DNA from: Cryptomeria japonica
Taxonomy: Eukaryota; Streptophyta; Pinopsida; Cupressales; Cupressaceae
Assembly: GCF_030272615.1 (NCBI RefSeq)
Contig: NC_081412.1
Location: 686,892,583 to 686,956,582, forward strand
Length of the DNA: 64,000 nt
Direction of reading: 5' to 3'
Positions 1 through 9,835 of this stretch are shown in pieces. Made by a program: the position numbers and the translations under genes. Below the pieces are notes generated by a model, which saw only the letters and a list, made by a program, of their open reading frames with translations, made no database searches and was not told the DNA's origin. How positions within the stretch are numbered: position 1 is the stretch's first letter; each line of letters begins with the position of its first letter.

Positions 1-2177
1 TTGAAGCGGTCAGAACAATGTTGATCCAAGGAAAGGTTGCTCACACTTTTTGGAGAGAAGCAGTGAGCACTGCAGTCTATACTATGAACCGGGTACTCAT
101 CAAGAAAGGTAAAGATAAAATGCCTTATGAGTACTAGACCGGGAAGACTCACACTGTGAGTTATTTTAAAGTATTTGGCAGTAAGTGTTATATCAAGAGA
201 GGTGAGCATCTAAGCAAGCTTGATGCTAAATGTGATGAAGGAATATTTTTGGGATATTCCACTAAAAGAAAAGATCTCAAGTGCTACAACATTAGGACTC
301 GGAAAATTGTTGAGAGTATCAATGTCAGGGTTGATGAATCACCTAAGAAACATGACAAAACCAGCAGCAAGCAACTGGAAGATGAACTGGGTGTAATCTT
401 CTAGGAACTGGTTAATAAAGAAACAAGCAAAGACCTCAATGTTCCTGTACCAATAGAAGTTGCAGTAGGTGAAGAAGAAGATGGAGAAGAAGAAGAAGAG
501 GAAAAGCAAGCAGAACTAGCTACGGTCATTCCTAGATATGTAAAACTACGTCATGATCCGAAGTAGATCATAGGAGATAAATATGTAGGGATACTCACAA
601 GAAGAAAAGTGAAAGAAAAATCTTGCATGATTTTTGAATTTGAGCCTAAGACCACTAGAGAGGCACTTACAGATGAAGACTGGATTAAGGCAATGGAAGA
701 GGAGTTGTACCAGATAGAAAAGAATGTAACAAAGTCTTTAGTACCCAAACCGAAACACAAGAATGTCATAGGTACCAAATGGGTCTTTAGGAATAAGCTG
801 AATGAAGAAGGCATAGTGGTAAAGAACAAGGCAAGACTTGTATGCAAGGGATATGCTCAAGAAGAGGGAGAAGACTATGGAGAAACCTTTTCCCTAGTGG
901 CTAGACTGGAAGGTGTTCGAACGCTACTTGCATTTGTAGCATTTAAGGGATTCAAGGTATACTAGATGGATGTGAAGTCTGCATTCTTGAATGGAATCCT
1001 ATAAGAGGAAGTGTATATTGAGCAACCAGATGGGTTTTCCTTATCAGTAGATAGTAACATGGTGTGTAGATTACACAAGGCCTTGTATGGATTGAAACAA
1101 GAACCAAGGGCATGGTATGAATGGTTACACTCTCATCTTGTGAAGATAGGATTTCAAAGAACAAGTGAGGACAACAACATCTACCTGTAATATGAAGGTG
1201 ATCAGATTTTGATCTGTGAAGTGTTTGTAGATGACATAATCTTTGGAGGAGATGATGAAATGAACCATGCATTTGAAGATGAAATGAAGAAAGAGTTTGA
1301 GATGTCTCTGATTGGACAGATAAAGTTCTTCATTGATCTACAAATTCAGCAGATGAAAGAGGGTATCTTTATTACCCAGTCCAAGTATTCAAAGAGGTAT
1401 TGAACACCTTTGGCATGGAGGAGAGAAAACTAGTTGGTACACCGATGGTGACCGGCTTCAAATTGACTAAGGAAGATGATTCAGTGTTGGTGAATGAGAA
1501 GGAGTACTGGTCAATGATCAGTAAGCTGCACTTTGTGGTACACAATAGACCAGATATTGCTCATGCAGTGGGCATTGTGGCCCGTTTTCTAGAAAATTCC
1601 AAGAGAATCCCACTTGGTAGCAGTCAAGAGGATACTTAGATACCTGAAAGAGATAGTTGATTATGGATTGTGGTATCCATACAATGGTGATTTTAATCTC
1701 AAAGTATTTACCAATGTAGATTGGGCAGGTAATGTGGATGACCGGAAGAGCACAACCGGTGGAGCGTTCTTTCTTGGTGGAAGATTAGTCTCACAGATGA
1801 GTAAGAAGTAGAGCTGTATTTCCCAGTCTATAGCTGAAGCAGAGTATGTGGCAGCATTTATGAACTACACTCAAGCAATTCGGATGAAACATGTATTGGA
1901 TGGTTTCAAAGTACCTATATCTGAACCGGTGAGTATATTTTAAGACAACACAAGTGCAATAAATATTTCCAAGAATCTGGTATTGCATGCTACAACTAAG
2001 CACATTGAGCTCAAGTATCACTTCTTGAGAGAGAAAGTTCAAAACAAATAGTTTGTATTAGAACATGTTTCCAGTAAGGAGCAGCTAGTAGGCATATTCA
2101 CTAAGCCCTTACCGAAAACTACATTTACCTATTTGAGAGATGAATTAGGGGTTCTACTCCTTCATGAAGTAAATTAA
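1..2177 (+). pseudogene. Ty1/copia pol remnant (integrase end, reverse transcriptase, RNase H)
   Basis: This is the 3' part of a copia polyprotein; the window edge cuts it inside the integrase. Conserved pieces in order are the post-integrase FLGYSTK block (about 265-290), the start of the RT ([11 protein letters not shown], about 680), YGLKQ (about 1085), the RT catalytic VDDIIFGG (about 1227-1250), and an RNase H stretch with [13 protein letters not shown] (about 1718-1760). It is closely related to the better-preserved minus-strand copy at 32261-36243. It is dead: it has in-frame stops (for example 134-136, 402-404, 564-566 and 963-965) and two single-base frame changes near 1390 and 1610. 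Several stops are TAG where the sister copy has CAG, while others are TAA. The last stop is at 2175-2177. Family assignment is secure; the 5' extent is unknown. Confidence 0.93.
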
Positions 2178-2310
2178 AAATGTGTGCTTTGCATCATTCA
2201 GGTACTATAGCGTCAAATATTTTAGGATTGATGTGTTGAAGGATGCTACTCCATAGGAGGAGCAGCATAGTGGAGAATGGAAGCATGTGCCTCCACTTTG
2301 GCATTGTTGT

Positions 2311-2467
2311 CAAAGGGGGAGATGATATTTGAAGTGATGAAGATATATGATATGGGAGAAGATATATGTTATAGTTTCACAAGATATATCTTATAGTTGC
2401 ACTGGTCTATGTTGTTTATAGTTGCAATGCTACACTGAGTATCGACATCAATGCCAAAGGGCGAGAC
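2311..2467 (+). promoter_or_regulatory. Two polypurine tracts before the 3' LTR
   Basis: CAAAGGGGGAGA at 2311-2322 and CCAAAGGGCGAGAC at 2454-2467. The second directly abuts the LTR start and is the expected plus-strand primer; it carries a pyrimidine in the G run. The first lies about 140 bp upstream in a similar GGCATTGTTGTC context, so it looks like a spare copy. The region 2178-2467 has no ORF. Confidence 0.75.
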
Positions 2468-3889
2468 TGTTGGCATATGATGAACTGGTATGATGATATT
2501 GTATGTTGTCATTGATGTCAATAAGTGCAAGTGAACCAGTATGGAGATTGGAAGAAGTTGTTATTGATGTTCAAGTAGGAAAACCAGTATGAAGGGTTGA
2601 AGTGGACCGGTGTCAAGGTTTCACTAAGTGTGACTACCAGTTAGTAGTCTCAACTCTAGGGTTTCCGGTTTGGCAATATAGCTTGTGTGATGCAACCAGT
2701 GACATTTTGTGATGAGTTAGCTAAGAGATAAGGATGAGATTGAGATGCCATGTCATTTTTGTGCATGTGAAGGATTTCCTTGAGGATCTTGCATGTGAAG
2801 ATCGATTGCATTAAATGTCTACCTCAGGAATGTACATTCTTCTTAGCGGTATGTGAAAAGAGTGTGATGGGTTACTAATTTCCATATGCGGTGAATAATA
2901 GATGATACAGAATGACTTGTGATCTGTTTGAGATTGTTTTATTCTAGGTGAAGTGTTTGAATGGTCAAGATTGGACCGCTTGTAATTGTAAACCTAAAAT
3001 GTTTAGGGTTTAGGGTTTAAGCTACCAACCTAATTGTTATCTATAAGGTCGATGATGTTTGTTATTGTATGTGTTGGAAAATATTGTGTTTGTATCCGAG
3101 TGATGAGATACTTGCTAGACTAGTGAGTGGAAAACTGCAGAGTGTGATTGCAGAGTAGAGCAGCTGAAAAGGATCTGCCTTAGAATGTAGTATTGTTATC
3201 AAATCAGAGCTTTACATGTTGTCTTCTAGCCATTTCAACAGTAGGAAAATCCCTTTACCGGGTAGCTTTAACAGGGTTATTGAAAATCCTCTAACCAAGT
3301 GACTCAATATCATTGAGTTCTTCAAATCCTCTAGCAAGGTAACCTTTAACAGGGTATATAGCCATCCCTTAACCAAGTGATCTTTAACATGATCGGTTCC
3401 TAACAGAACCTTATTGTAAAGTCTTTAATCGAACTAGGCTCCTAACAAAGTGAGCTTCAAAAGAGTTCAAAAACAAGCTTGTGGGTATTCATCCCCACCG
3501 TGGTTTTTCCCATTTGGGTTTCCATGTGAAAAAATTGTGTCATGAGTTGTGAATTTTTCATGTGATGATTGAGAAGTCTTTGTTTAGGTGAATATGCATG
3601 CAAAGCTAATGGTTATAGTATTACTGATACAACACATGCATGAGTATATTGGTGAAGTAGTTATCAAGTGTTGAATGTTATTTGAAGTATTCAGTTTTAC
3701 TGGTTTAGCTATCTGAAGCCTTAGTGTGTTTAACCGGTATTGCCATGGTTAAGTTCAATGATGAAGACAACTGGTTAGCATTGTTTTAACTTGATAAGTT
3801 GTTGAGAAGTTTTTGTATGTATCGATTCATCCCCCCCCCCCCCCCTCTCAGTACCAATTAGGGTATTTTTTGTTCATCATTATTCATCA
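2468..3889 (+). repeat. 3' LTR of the copia element, about 1.42 kb
   Basis: It starts TGTTGGCATA right after the polypurine tract and ends TTCATCA. Inside are, in order, CCGG/CCAG-core motifs in the first 250 bp, repeated CCTCTAACAAGGT-like units (about 3240-3440), a U5 stem-loop (3499-3526) and a poly-C tract near the end. It resembles the LTR at 30361-31966. The exact 3' end is inferred from the TG...CA rule and from related LTRs that end CATCA just before a primer-binding site. Confidence 0.85.
3828..3845 (+). repeat. Poly-C tract (about 16-17 C)
   Basis: A run of C follows GATTCAT near the LTR end. Related LTRs carry 7-9 C at the same place (about 57911-57919, and reversed at about 51000), so this copy has expanded. 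Confidence 0.9.
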
Positions 3890-4015
3890 AAGATATGTTG
3901 AGAACCTCTAAAAAATACACACACGTCTACCTTGCTGAGAGGAAACTCAACATCAAACCAAAAGGGATCGAAAGATGTTTTCATTAAATCTCCCCCTCAA
4001 ACCCTGTTGTCTGAG

Positions 4016-4680
4016 TCAATTACCAAAAGAGGTAATCGTATCCATAGCAGATGTCGAACCACTTTCAACATTTCCTTTAGTCTTTTCTTTTGATTTCTTC
4101 TCCCAAAACAACTTTCCTTTTCCTTTAGAGTCCATAATACTTTCTAGACCAATAGTCTTTTCTTTATTGCTTTTACAAAATTTTACAATATTTCCAACAT
4201 TGTTACAATTATAACATATCAGACCATTCTGCATCATACTCTTGTTCTCATTTCTTCTAAATTTCTTATTCATCCAACATTCAATGGCTTTGTGCCCATA
4301 TCCATTGCAAACATAGCAATATCCATTCAAAATTTTGACATTTATGTTTATATTCATTTTGCTTCTACATTCACTAGCCTTGCACCCAAACTTGTTGTAA
4401 TGATGACAATTTTCATTGAAAGAATAACCTCTTTTGTGATTTCTACACCAATTTTATTTGTGCCCTACTGCATTACATGAAAAATAGTTTCCTTTGAAAG
4501 ATAAATTCCTAGAAGAAATAGGATGAGGTCTCAATTCATCATAGGCTTTCTAAAATTTTGGTTTTGCATGGAATTATTCTTATCTTCAATAGCATTCTCC
4601 ATCTCTTTGTCCTTTTCTTCATTGATCTTTGAGCATTCACCAAATTCTTCATTATTCTAAAACTGCAAACCAAATTCTTG
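4016..4680 (-). pseudogene. Gag-like zinc-knuckle region of a minus-strand non-autonomous element
   Basis: The minus strand encodes a row of CCHC-type knuckles: CYVCNGYGHKAIEC, then CYNCNNVGNIVKFC, whose His is changed to Asn, and a more degraded one upstream near 4400. Upstream it reads a Lys/Glu-rich helical stretch (about 4590-4680). Spacing and flanking residues match the ORF1 products of the tandem elements at 53.3-53.7 and 58.6-59.1 kb, so this is likely the same gag family in an older copy. Its N-terminal coiled coil lies at 5646-5867, separated by the insert at 4682-5640. Nucleic-acid binding is inferred from the knuckles. No protease or RT is visible nearby. Confidence 0.7.
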
Positions 4681-4681
4681 T

Positions 4682-5640
4682 TGTATACACTAAAATTTGG
4701 TTTGGAGAATTTAATTAATTAATTACAAAAATATTTAATTAGTGACTTTATTCCTCTACTATATAAATAAATTCAATAATTTATTTATATGTTTCATTAA
4801 TTCCTATTCTTCCCACTTTAATCACCTTCTTCTATTTCCCAATTAAATATACAAATTAATTAATTTATGTATTTAAATTCCCCCTTTCATTAAATTTGAA
4901 TTTAAAATTCAAATTTGAGCACATGGCTCCTACTCCTAACCTCCTATACTAACCACATGCTAACCTAACCCACCCAATCCAACTAAGGGTTTAACAAATC
5001 ATATCCCCTCCAACCTCTTATCCTAACCATCTTTTCAGTGTCAACCCTCTCTTGGAGACACATGTCTCTCATCTCCATGCCACTTGCCCCCTTTTTTGGC
5101 ATATGGTTAGAGAGTCTTTGCCTCTTGTCTCCTCAAGAATGATAGTTGATTCTTGCCACCTCACCTCTAGTCATGGAAATCTTATAAATACCCCCTCTTT
5201 TGGCTATGAAAGCATCACTAGCATCTTAGCAATTTAGCATTCTAGTAATCATTTCCAACATTTTCTTAATCATAGCTTAGTATTGTTGCATCATAGCATA
5301 TTATCATTGTAGTTACATGGCTTTCATGATAGCTTCATAATAATGTAGAATTAGCATAAATCTTGCATCATCTTTTGTATATTGCATAATCAGTTCCCAT
5401 CTCTTGGGTTGTCACTTTTCTGAAATCATGCATCTGAGAGCCATCCGTTGAACCAGAAAAGTCCTCAAGACTAAGGAGCAATGAGACAACATTGGGGAGT
5501 GTTTTAATTGGTTGCTTCTTTGTTTTCCTCAATACAATGTTTCATTTAAGTATGTGCATTTTTATATGCTTATTAATGGATTAAACATAATATTTTTTCA
5601 CACTCATATCTCCTTTCCACCTTTCAGGTTTAAGCCATTA
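4682..5640 (+). repeat. Solo-LTR-like insertion splitting the gag remnant
   Basis: The two halves of one minus-strand gag frame lie either side of this block. It begins TGTATACACTAAAATTTGG, is AT-rich with AATTAATTAATT runs like the Tat LTRs in this window, and has a promoter-like CTTATAAATACCCC near 5182 followed by an untranslated-leader-like stretch. Boundaries are approximate; I could not identify a clean target duplication. A truncated LTR rather than a solo LTR is possible. Confidence 0.5.
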
Positions 5641-5645
5641 CTAAT

Positions 5646-5867
5646 CTAATCTTTAGCATCTTTAAGTTCCCTTTTCAGATTCATCACTTCTTCTTCTAAT
5701 TTTGAACATTCTCTACTCTTCTCTTCAAGCTTTGTTTCACATTCATCAATAGCCTTCTTTCCTCTATCCAATAAACCCTTTAAGTGAGAAATCTTCTCAA
5801 CTACCTTCTTGTATTTGTCTCTGCACTCATCCAAATCAGCCAATGCAAATCTCAGTTTTCCTTCCAT
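5646..5867 (-). pseudogene. N-terminal coiled coil of the same gag-like ORF
   Basis: 73 codons from an ATG at 5867. The product is almost all charged heptads (for example KLEEKSRECSKLEEEV), as in the N-termini of ORF1 at 52717 and 57988. It lies just downstream, on the minus strand, of an LTR-like region (5880-6930) that carries the U5 stem-loop, which is the position expected for gag. It breaks off at the insertion at about 5640. Confidence 0.65.
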
Positions 5868-5879
5868 ATCAAAGAGTAT

Positions 5880-6930
5880 GATAACAAGTTCATTTCAAGC
5901 ACTTACATCAAAGAGTATGATAACATCATAAACATTCACATCATTCACACATGAACACCAATATTTTTATATGTGGAAAACCCAAATTGGGAAAAACCAT
6001 AGTGAGTGCCAACTCACAGAAATGCTCCACTATATAGAAATGTTTTACAAAAATGGAGCTCATTGATTCGTACTTGCAGACCAAGGCTAACTACTCTTAG
6101 TGCAAGATACAAAAAAACACATGCACATTGAAGCGAACTACAATAGGGCAGGATATAGAATTACAACTTATAGAAAAAAAACTATATGAATAAAGGCATC
6201 TTAGTATGCTGATTACAATCTCTATTATAGCAAAAATTATGACCTTACTGAAATATTATACACACACACAGACATACATACATACATATATATGCATACA
6301 CACACACATATGTGTGTGTATACATATATACATATATACATATGTATATACATACATACACACACATACATACATACGTACATACATACATAAATACATA
6401 TATATACATATCTAGAATAAAAGCATCTTCACCGGGTCGGCTAAAAGAAATGTTGTAATGTGTATGCATATCTCTAACCCAAAATGTACAACCAGACCAA
6501 AATATGAAACACATAGAACATAATCCAAACCAAAACTAAAACCAAACGTGCAACACTAGACTAATGAAATACTTCACATGCCATCACCAGACCAAAAATA
6601 TATGTTACATCTAACTTTGATAGCATAGCCCAAACACATGTAACAATCATATCATTTTACAATTGTGTAAGTCCATACCAAAATAGCCAACACCCAGACC
6701 ACAATAATTAAATTTGCAATTGTCCTCATCACTAAAAAGTAACCAAATCAACATTCAAACATACTAATATCAATCGTATCAATTGCCAATGCAAACTGCC
6801 CATTTCCAAACCATAGTACTAATTCATAGTGATCTTCGGTCCAAAAGCATAATAATAAACACTTCATCACTCTAGCTATCTCTGCTAATGTCCAGACCAG
6901 AACCCCATTCAAACTACATTGTTTGATATG
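5880..6930 (-). repeat. LTR-like sequence upstream of the gag remnant, minus strand
   Basis: It contains the U5 stem-loop block in minus orientation (5971-6003), and its U3-like half has a CCAGACCA motif recurring near 6495, 6588, 6695 and 6893. No clear TG start or primer-binding site was found. A 21-bp stretch is directly repeated near 5873 and 5910. It is interpreted as the decayed 5' LTR of the element whose gag follows. No gene is seen. Confidence 0.45.
6259..6411. repeat. CA/TACA/TATA compound microsatellite
   Basis: About 150 bp of CACACA, CATACATA and TATATACA units. It lies inside the LTR-like region. Long ORFs on both strands here are products of the repeat. Confidence 0.95.
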
Positions 6931-6931
6931 A

Positions 6932-7980
6932 ATGACAATAAAGCATATATTATTAACACCACCCACTTACAACAATATTACTCCTCCATCACAATTAAAT
7001 GTCTCCAATTTCAATTCATCCATGGAAGCAACAATAAATAACCTAGATCAAATTGTTTCATCCTTAAAACACCAATTGGCTTCCATAACTCAATCCAAGT
7101 TCAATGCTTCCACATATAATGTAGTGAGTCCACTATCTGATGACATAGTTTGTGCAATTCCTCCTAAGCATAAGGAAATTCCCTAGTTGGAGTTATACAA
7201 TGGAAAAGGTGACCCCTTAACTCATGTGAAGATATTTCAAACCTTGTGTAGTGATTTTTTTTATGATCAAAGACTCATGGAAAAACTATTTACTCTAGCA
7301 TTTAGAGATAAAGCCTTGCAATGGCGTTGTTCTTTTTCTCCTTATTCTATTACTTCTTTTCAACAATTGGCTAATGCTTTCATTCAACAATCTCAAAATA
7401 ACATGTTCCTAGGATTAATTTGACTAATTTGATTCATTGTAAGAAAGGGGTTAAAGAAAAAGGGACTACTTTTATTAGTAGATATAAACATTTGCATTCA
7501 CAAATTGCTTATCATGTGCTTGATCATCATGATCAAAAAAATTTATTATTTCTAATTTACAAAAAGATATTAGAGATAAGCTTATGTTTTCTAAGTTCAC
7601 TTCTATTACTCAATTGTGTGCAGTGCTTCATAATTATTAGCTTCAAGTGAGTCAATTTGAATCATCCTCTTCAATGGTTTTGGTTGATAAGAATGAGTGT
7701 GCTCAACATTCGTTTATGAAGTTCAAACAAAATAAAGGTTTCATCAAAATAAATGACAACATCAAAACGTAAGTGGCAACTATGACATCAAGTGTAGTCC
7801 CTTTATCCAAATACTTTAGAAAAGAATTAACTCCTATTTTTCAGTCTTTGCATAGTATAATGTTGAAGTTGATGACTACTAATGTGTTGCAAATTCCTCC
7901 CATCAAACCAATTGACCATTCTAAACCAATTAATGAATGCTAATTTGATCCTTTTTTTAATTTTTTAGTGTTATGAATGT
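6932..7980 (+). pseudogene. Ty3/gypsy gag remnant, + strand
   Basis: It encodes a Retrotrans_gag-type capsid region: LYNGKGDPLTHVKIFQ (about 7190-7235), then KALQWRCSF and FQQLANAFIQQ (to about 7395). A one-base frame change follows, then ISRYKHLHSQI (about 7474-7510). Further on, PLSKYFRKELTPIFQSL (about 7800-7850) resembles the gag C-terminal segment of Tat-type elements. Stops and frame changes make it non-functional. Its 3' continuation was cut by the 16 kb Tat insertion at 8262. Capsid function is by family; the start is uncertain. Confidence 0.75.
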
Positions 7981-8257
7981 ATGTGACAATGATAAAGAAT
8001 GCTTTCAAAATAATAGACATAAAGAATATAATATTGGGCTCAACACAAAGTGATGAACCACAACAATGTAGGAGTAGTGCTCACGTCAAGTTCACTAAAA
8101 TTCCATGGATTAAATGTGACTCTACATAAGAAAAACTATGTTCCTTTGAGAGCCAATTTCACAACATACATTTAGATATCTCCAACTACTTAAACTAGCA
8201 TAAATATCTAATTATAGATAAATAAAATAAGGTTTCTAATTATAGGAATAGAAAGTG

Positions 8258-8262
8258 TAGAT
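8258..8262. other. Target-site duplication, left copy (TAGAT)
   Basis: TAGAT directly precedes the left LTR and is repeated at 24289-24293 directly after the right LTR. It fixes both ends of the 16 kb element. Confidence 0.93.
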
Positions 8263-9459
8263 TGTGTGCATGTAAAATTCATCTTATAAAATATCAATTA
8301 GAATCAAAGGGAAATCACGAATCCTTATCTAATCAAAGAATTCTAACAAATAGACAATGAAATAACACAATCAAGCAAAATAGGAACTATAAATGAAATC
8401 AATTAAAGACTCTATATTTTGTGACTGTGTATAACTTCCATTTCTCTTCTCTTCTCTGTGGTATGATGGCTCTCAAATATTGTGCTAGCAACCTGCAAGT
8501 GACACAAAGATTCAAAGTTTGTGATTGTTGAGAATGGATATTGAATGCTCAATTTATAGACTTTTGGAGAAGATTGATTGAAAGGTGGAACAAATTGATC
8601 AAGAGGTGGAACTCAGGTGAGCTCGCATGCTAATTGATAGTTGAACTGCTGACTTGGAGGTGAAATGGAATAGATTGAATAGATTAATTGAGTCAACTGA
8701 TCGAGAAAAAGCTAACTGAAAGAAGAAAAAGAATGATTGGAGGAAATAAAGAAGATGAAAATAGAGACTGGAGAGATAAATTATTTAATTAATTAATTGA
8801 TTAAATTAATTAATTTAGCATGTGCTTGCATTTAGACTTAGATTTTCAATTTAATCTTTGCATGAGATTTTAATTCAAATATTGAATTTATTTTAAATTC
8901 AATTTAGTATTTGAATATATTTAGAACTTGACTTTGATTTTCAATTTGATTTTCGAAATTGTGTACATGTATTTGAATTTAGAAGAAATTAGAAGAAATT
9001 AAATGAAATTAGAATTTGGGGATTTGGAAATGGAAGAATTAATTAGTTAATTAAATAATTTAAAGAAACTATTTAATTATGCTAGAAATAGACTTTAATT
9101 AAATAAAAAAGATTATTTAATTTAAAGGATAAAATCACAATTAATTAAATAATAAATATTTAATTAATATTTAGAAGAGAGTTGAATGATTAGATGATTA
9201 GAGATAGAAATTGAGAATTAATTTATTTAAATAATAAAGATTATTTAAATTGGGGAATTTATCAGAATTAATTAAATATTAAATATTTAGAAAATGGTTA
9301 AAATGATTTAAATGATGATATAATAGGTAATAGAATAATTAGTAAGATGATGAGGAAATATGAAATTAGAAGAAATAGTTAATTAAATAATTAAAGAATT
9401 ATTTAATCAATTAGAGAAATAATTAGTAAATGATCTATGAGACATTTTAGGTGTCTACA
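8263..9459 (-). repeat. 3' LTR of the Tat element (1,197 bp)
   Basis: On the minus strand it starts TGTAGACACC (at 9459) and ends CATGCACACA (at 8263). It matches 23080-24288 over its whole length with scattered substitutions and small indels. It is AT-rich, with many AATTAATTAA and ATTTAATT runs. Confidence 0.95.
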
Positions 9460-9472
9460 TTTGCCCCTCTTT
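9460..9472 (-). promoter_or_regulatory. Polypurine tract of the Tat element
   Basis: The minus strand reads AAAGAGGGGCAAA directly against the TGTAGACACC start of the 3' LTR, which is the expected primer for plus-strand DNA synthesis. Confidence 0.85.
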
Positions 9473-9735
9473 GAGACAAGGTTGGAACGACATTGTTTCA
9501 AAAAAAATGAAAAATTCTGCCCCAGTATGCCTTGGTACTGCTGTATAGTGTAAATATGCCCCCTCGAAAAAGGTGGTCGGAAAATTCAAAAAATTGAGAC
9601 TATGTTTTCGATACCAGTGTAACGAGAAAGTGTGTGAAGTTTCTGCAATTTCGAGTTCGTTTGAATAGGCTACAAGTTGTTTGAAGCTGGAGGGGACCAC
9701 GGGCGTCGAGGTGTCAAAAAACCCTAATTTTGAGC

Positions 9736-9743
9736 TATAAATA
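9736..9743 (+). promoter_or_regulatory. TATA box of the antisense PMD gene
   Basis: TATAAATA lies in GAGCTATAAATAGAG, 93 bp before the ATG at 9836 and only about 280 bp inside the 3' LTR edge, on the strand opposite to gag-pol. A start site near 9765-9770 would leave a leader of about 70 nt. Inferred from position and sequence only. Confidence 0.55.
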
Positions 9744-9835
9744 GAGATTTTAGGTTTTCATTTGCTCATTTGGTATTTGGTAAGTTCTTTGTTTTCTTTG
9801 TGAATCTTGTGCTTTCTTCCGAGTATTTGATCATC

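Noticed and set aside
5052-5237. 61-codon ORF with ATG on the plus strand
   Set aside because: Lies inside the LTR-like block around its promoter region, with no family features.
6206-6514. ORFs of Tyr/Ile/His/Thr repeats on both strands
   Set aside because: Products of the CA/TACA microsatellite, with no other coding signal.
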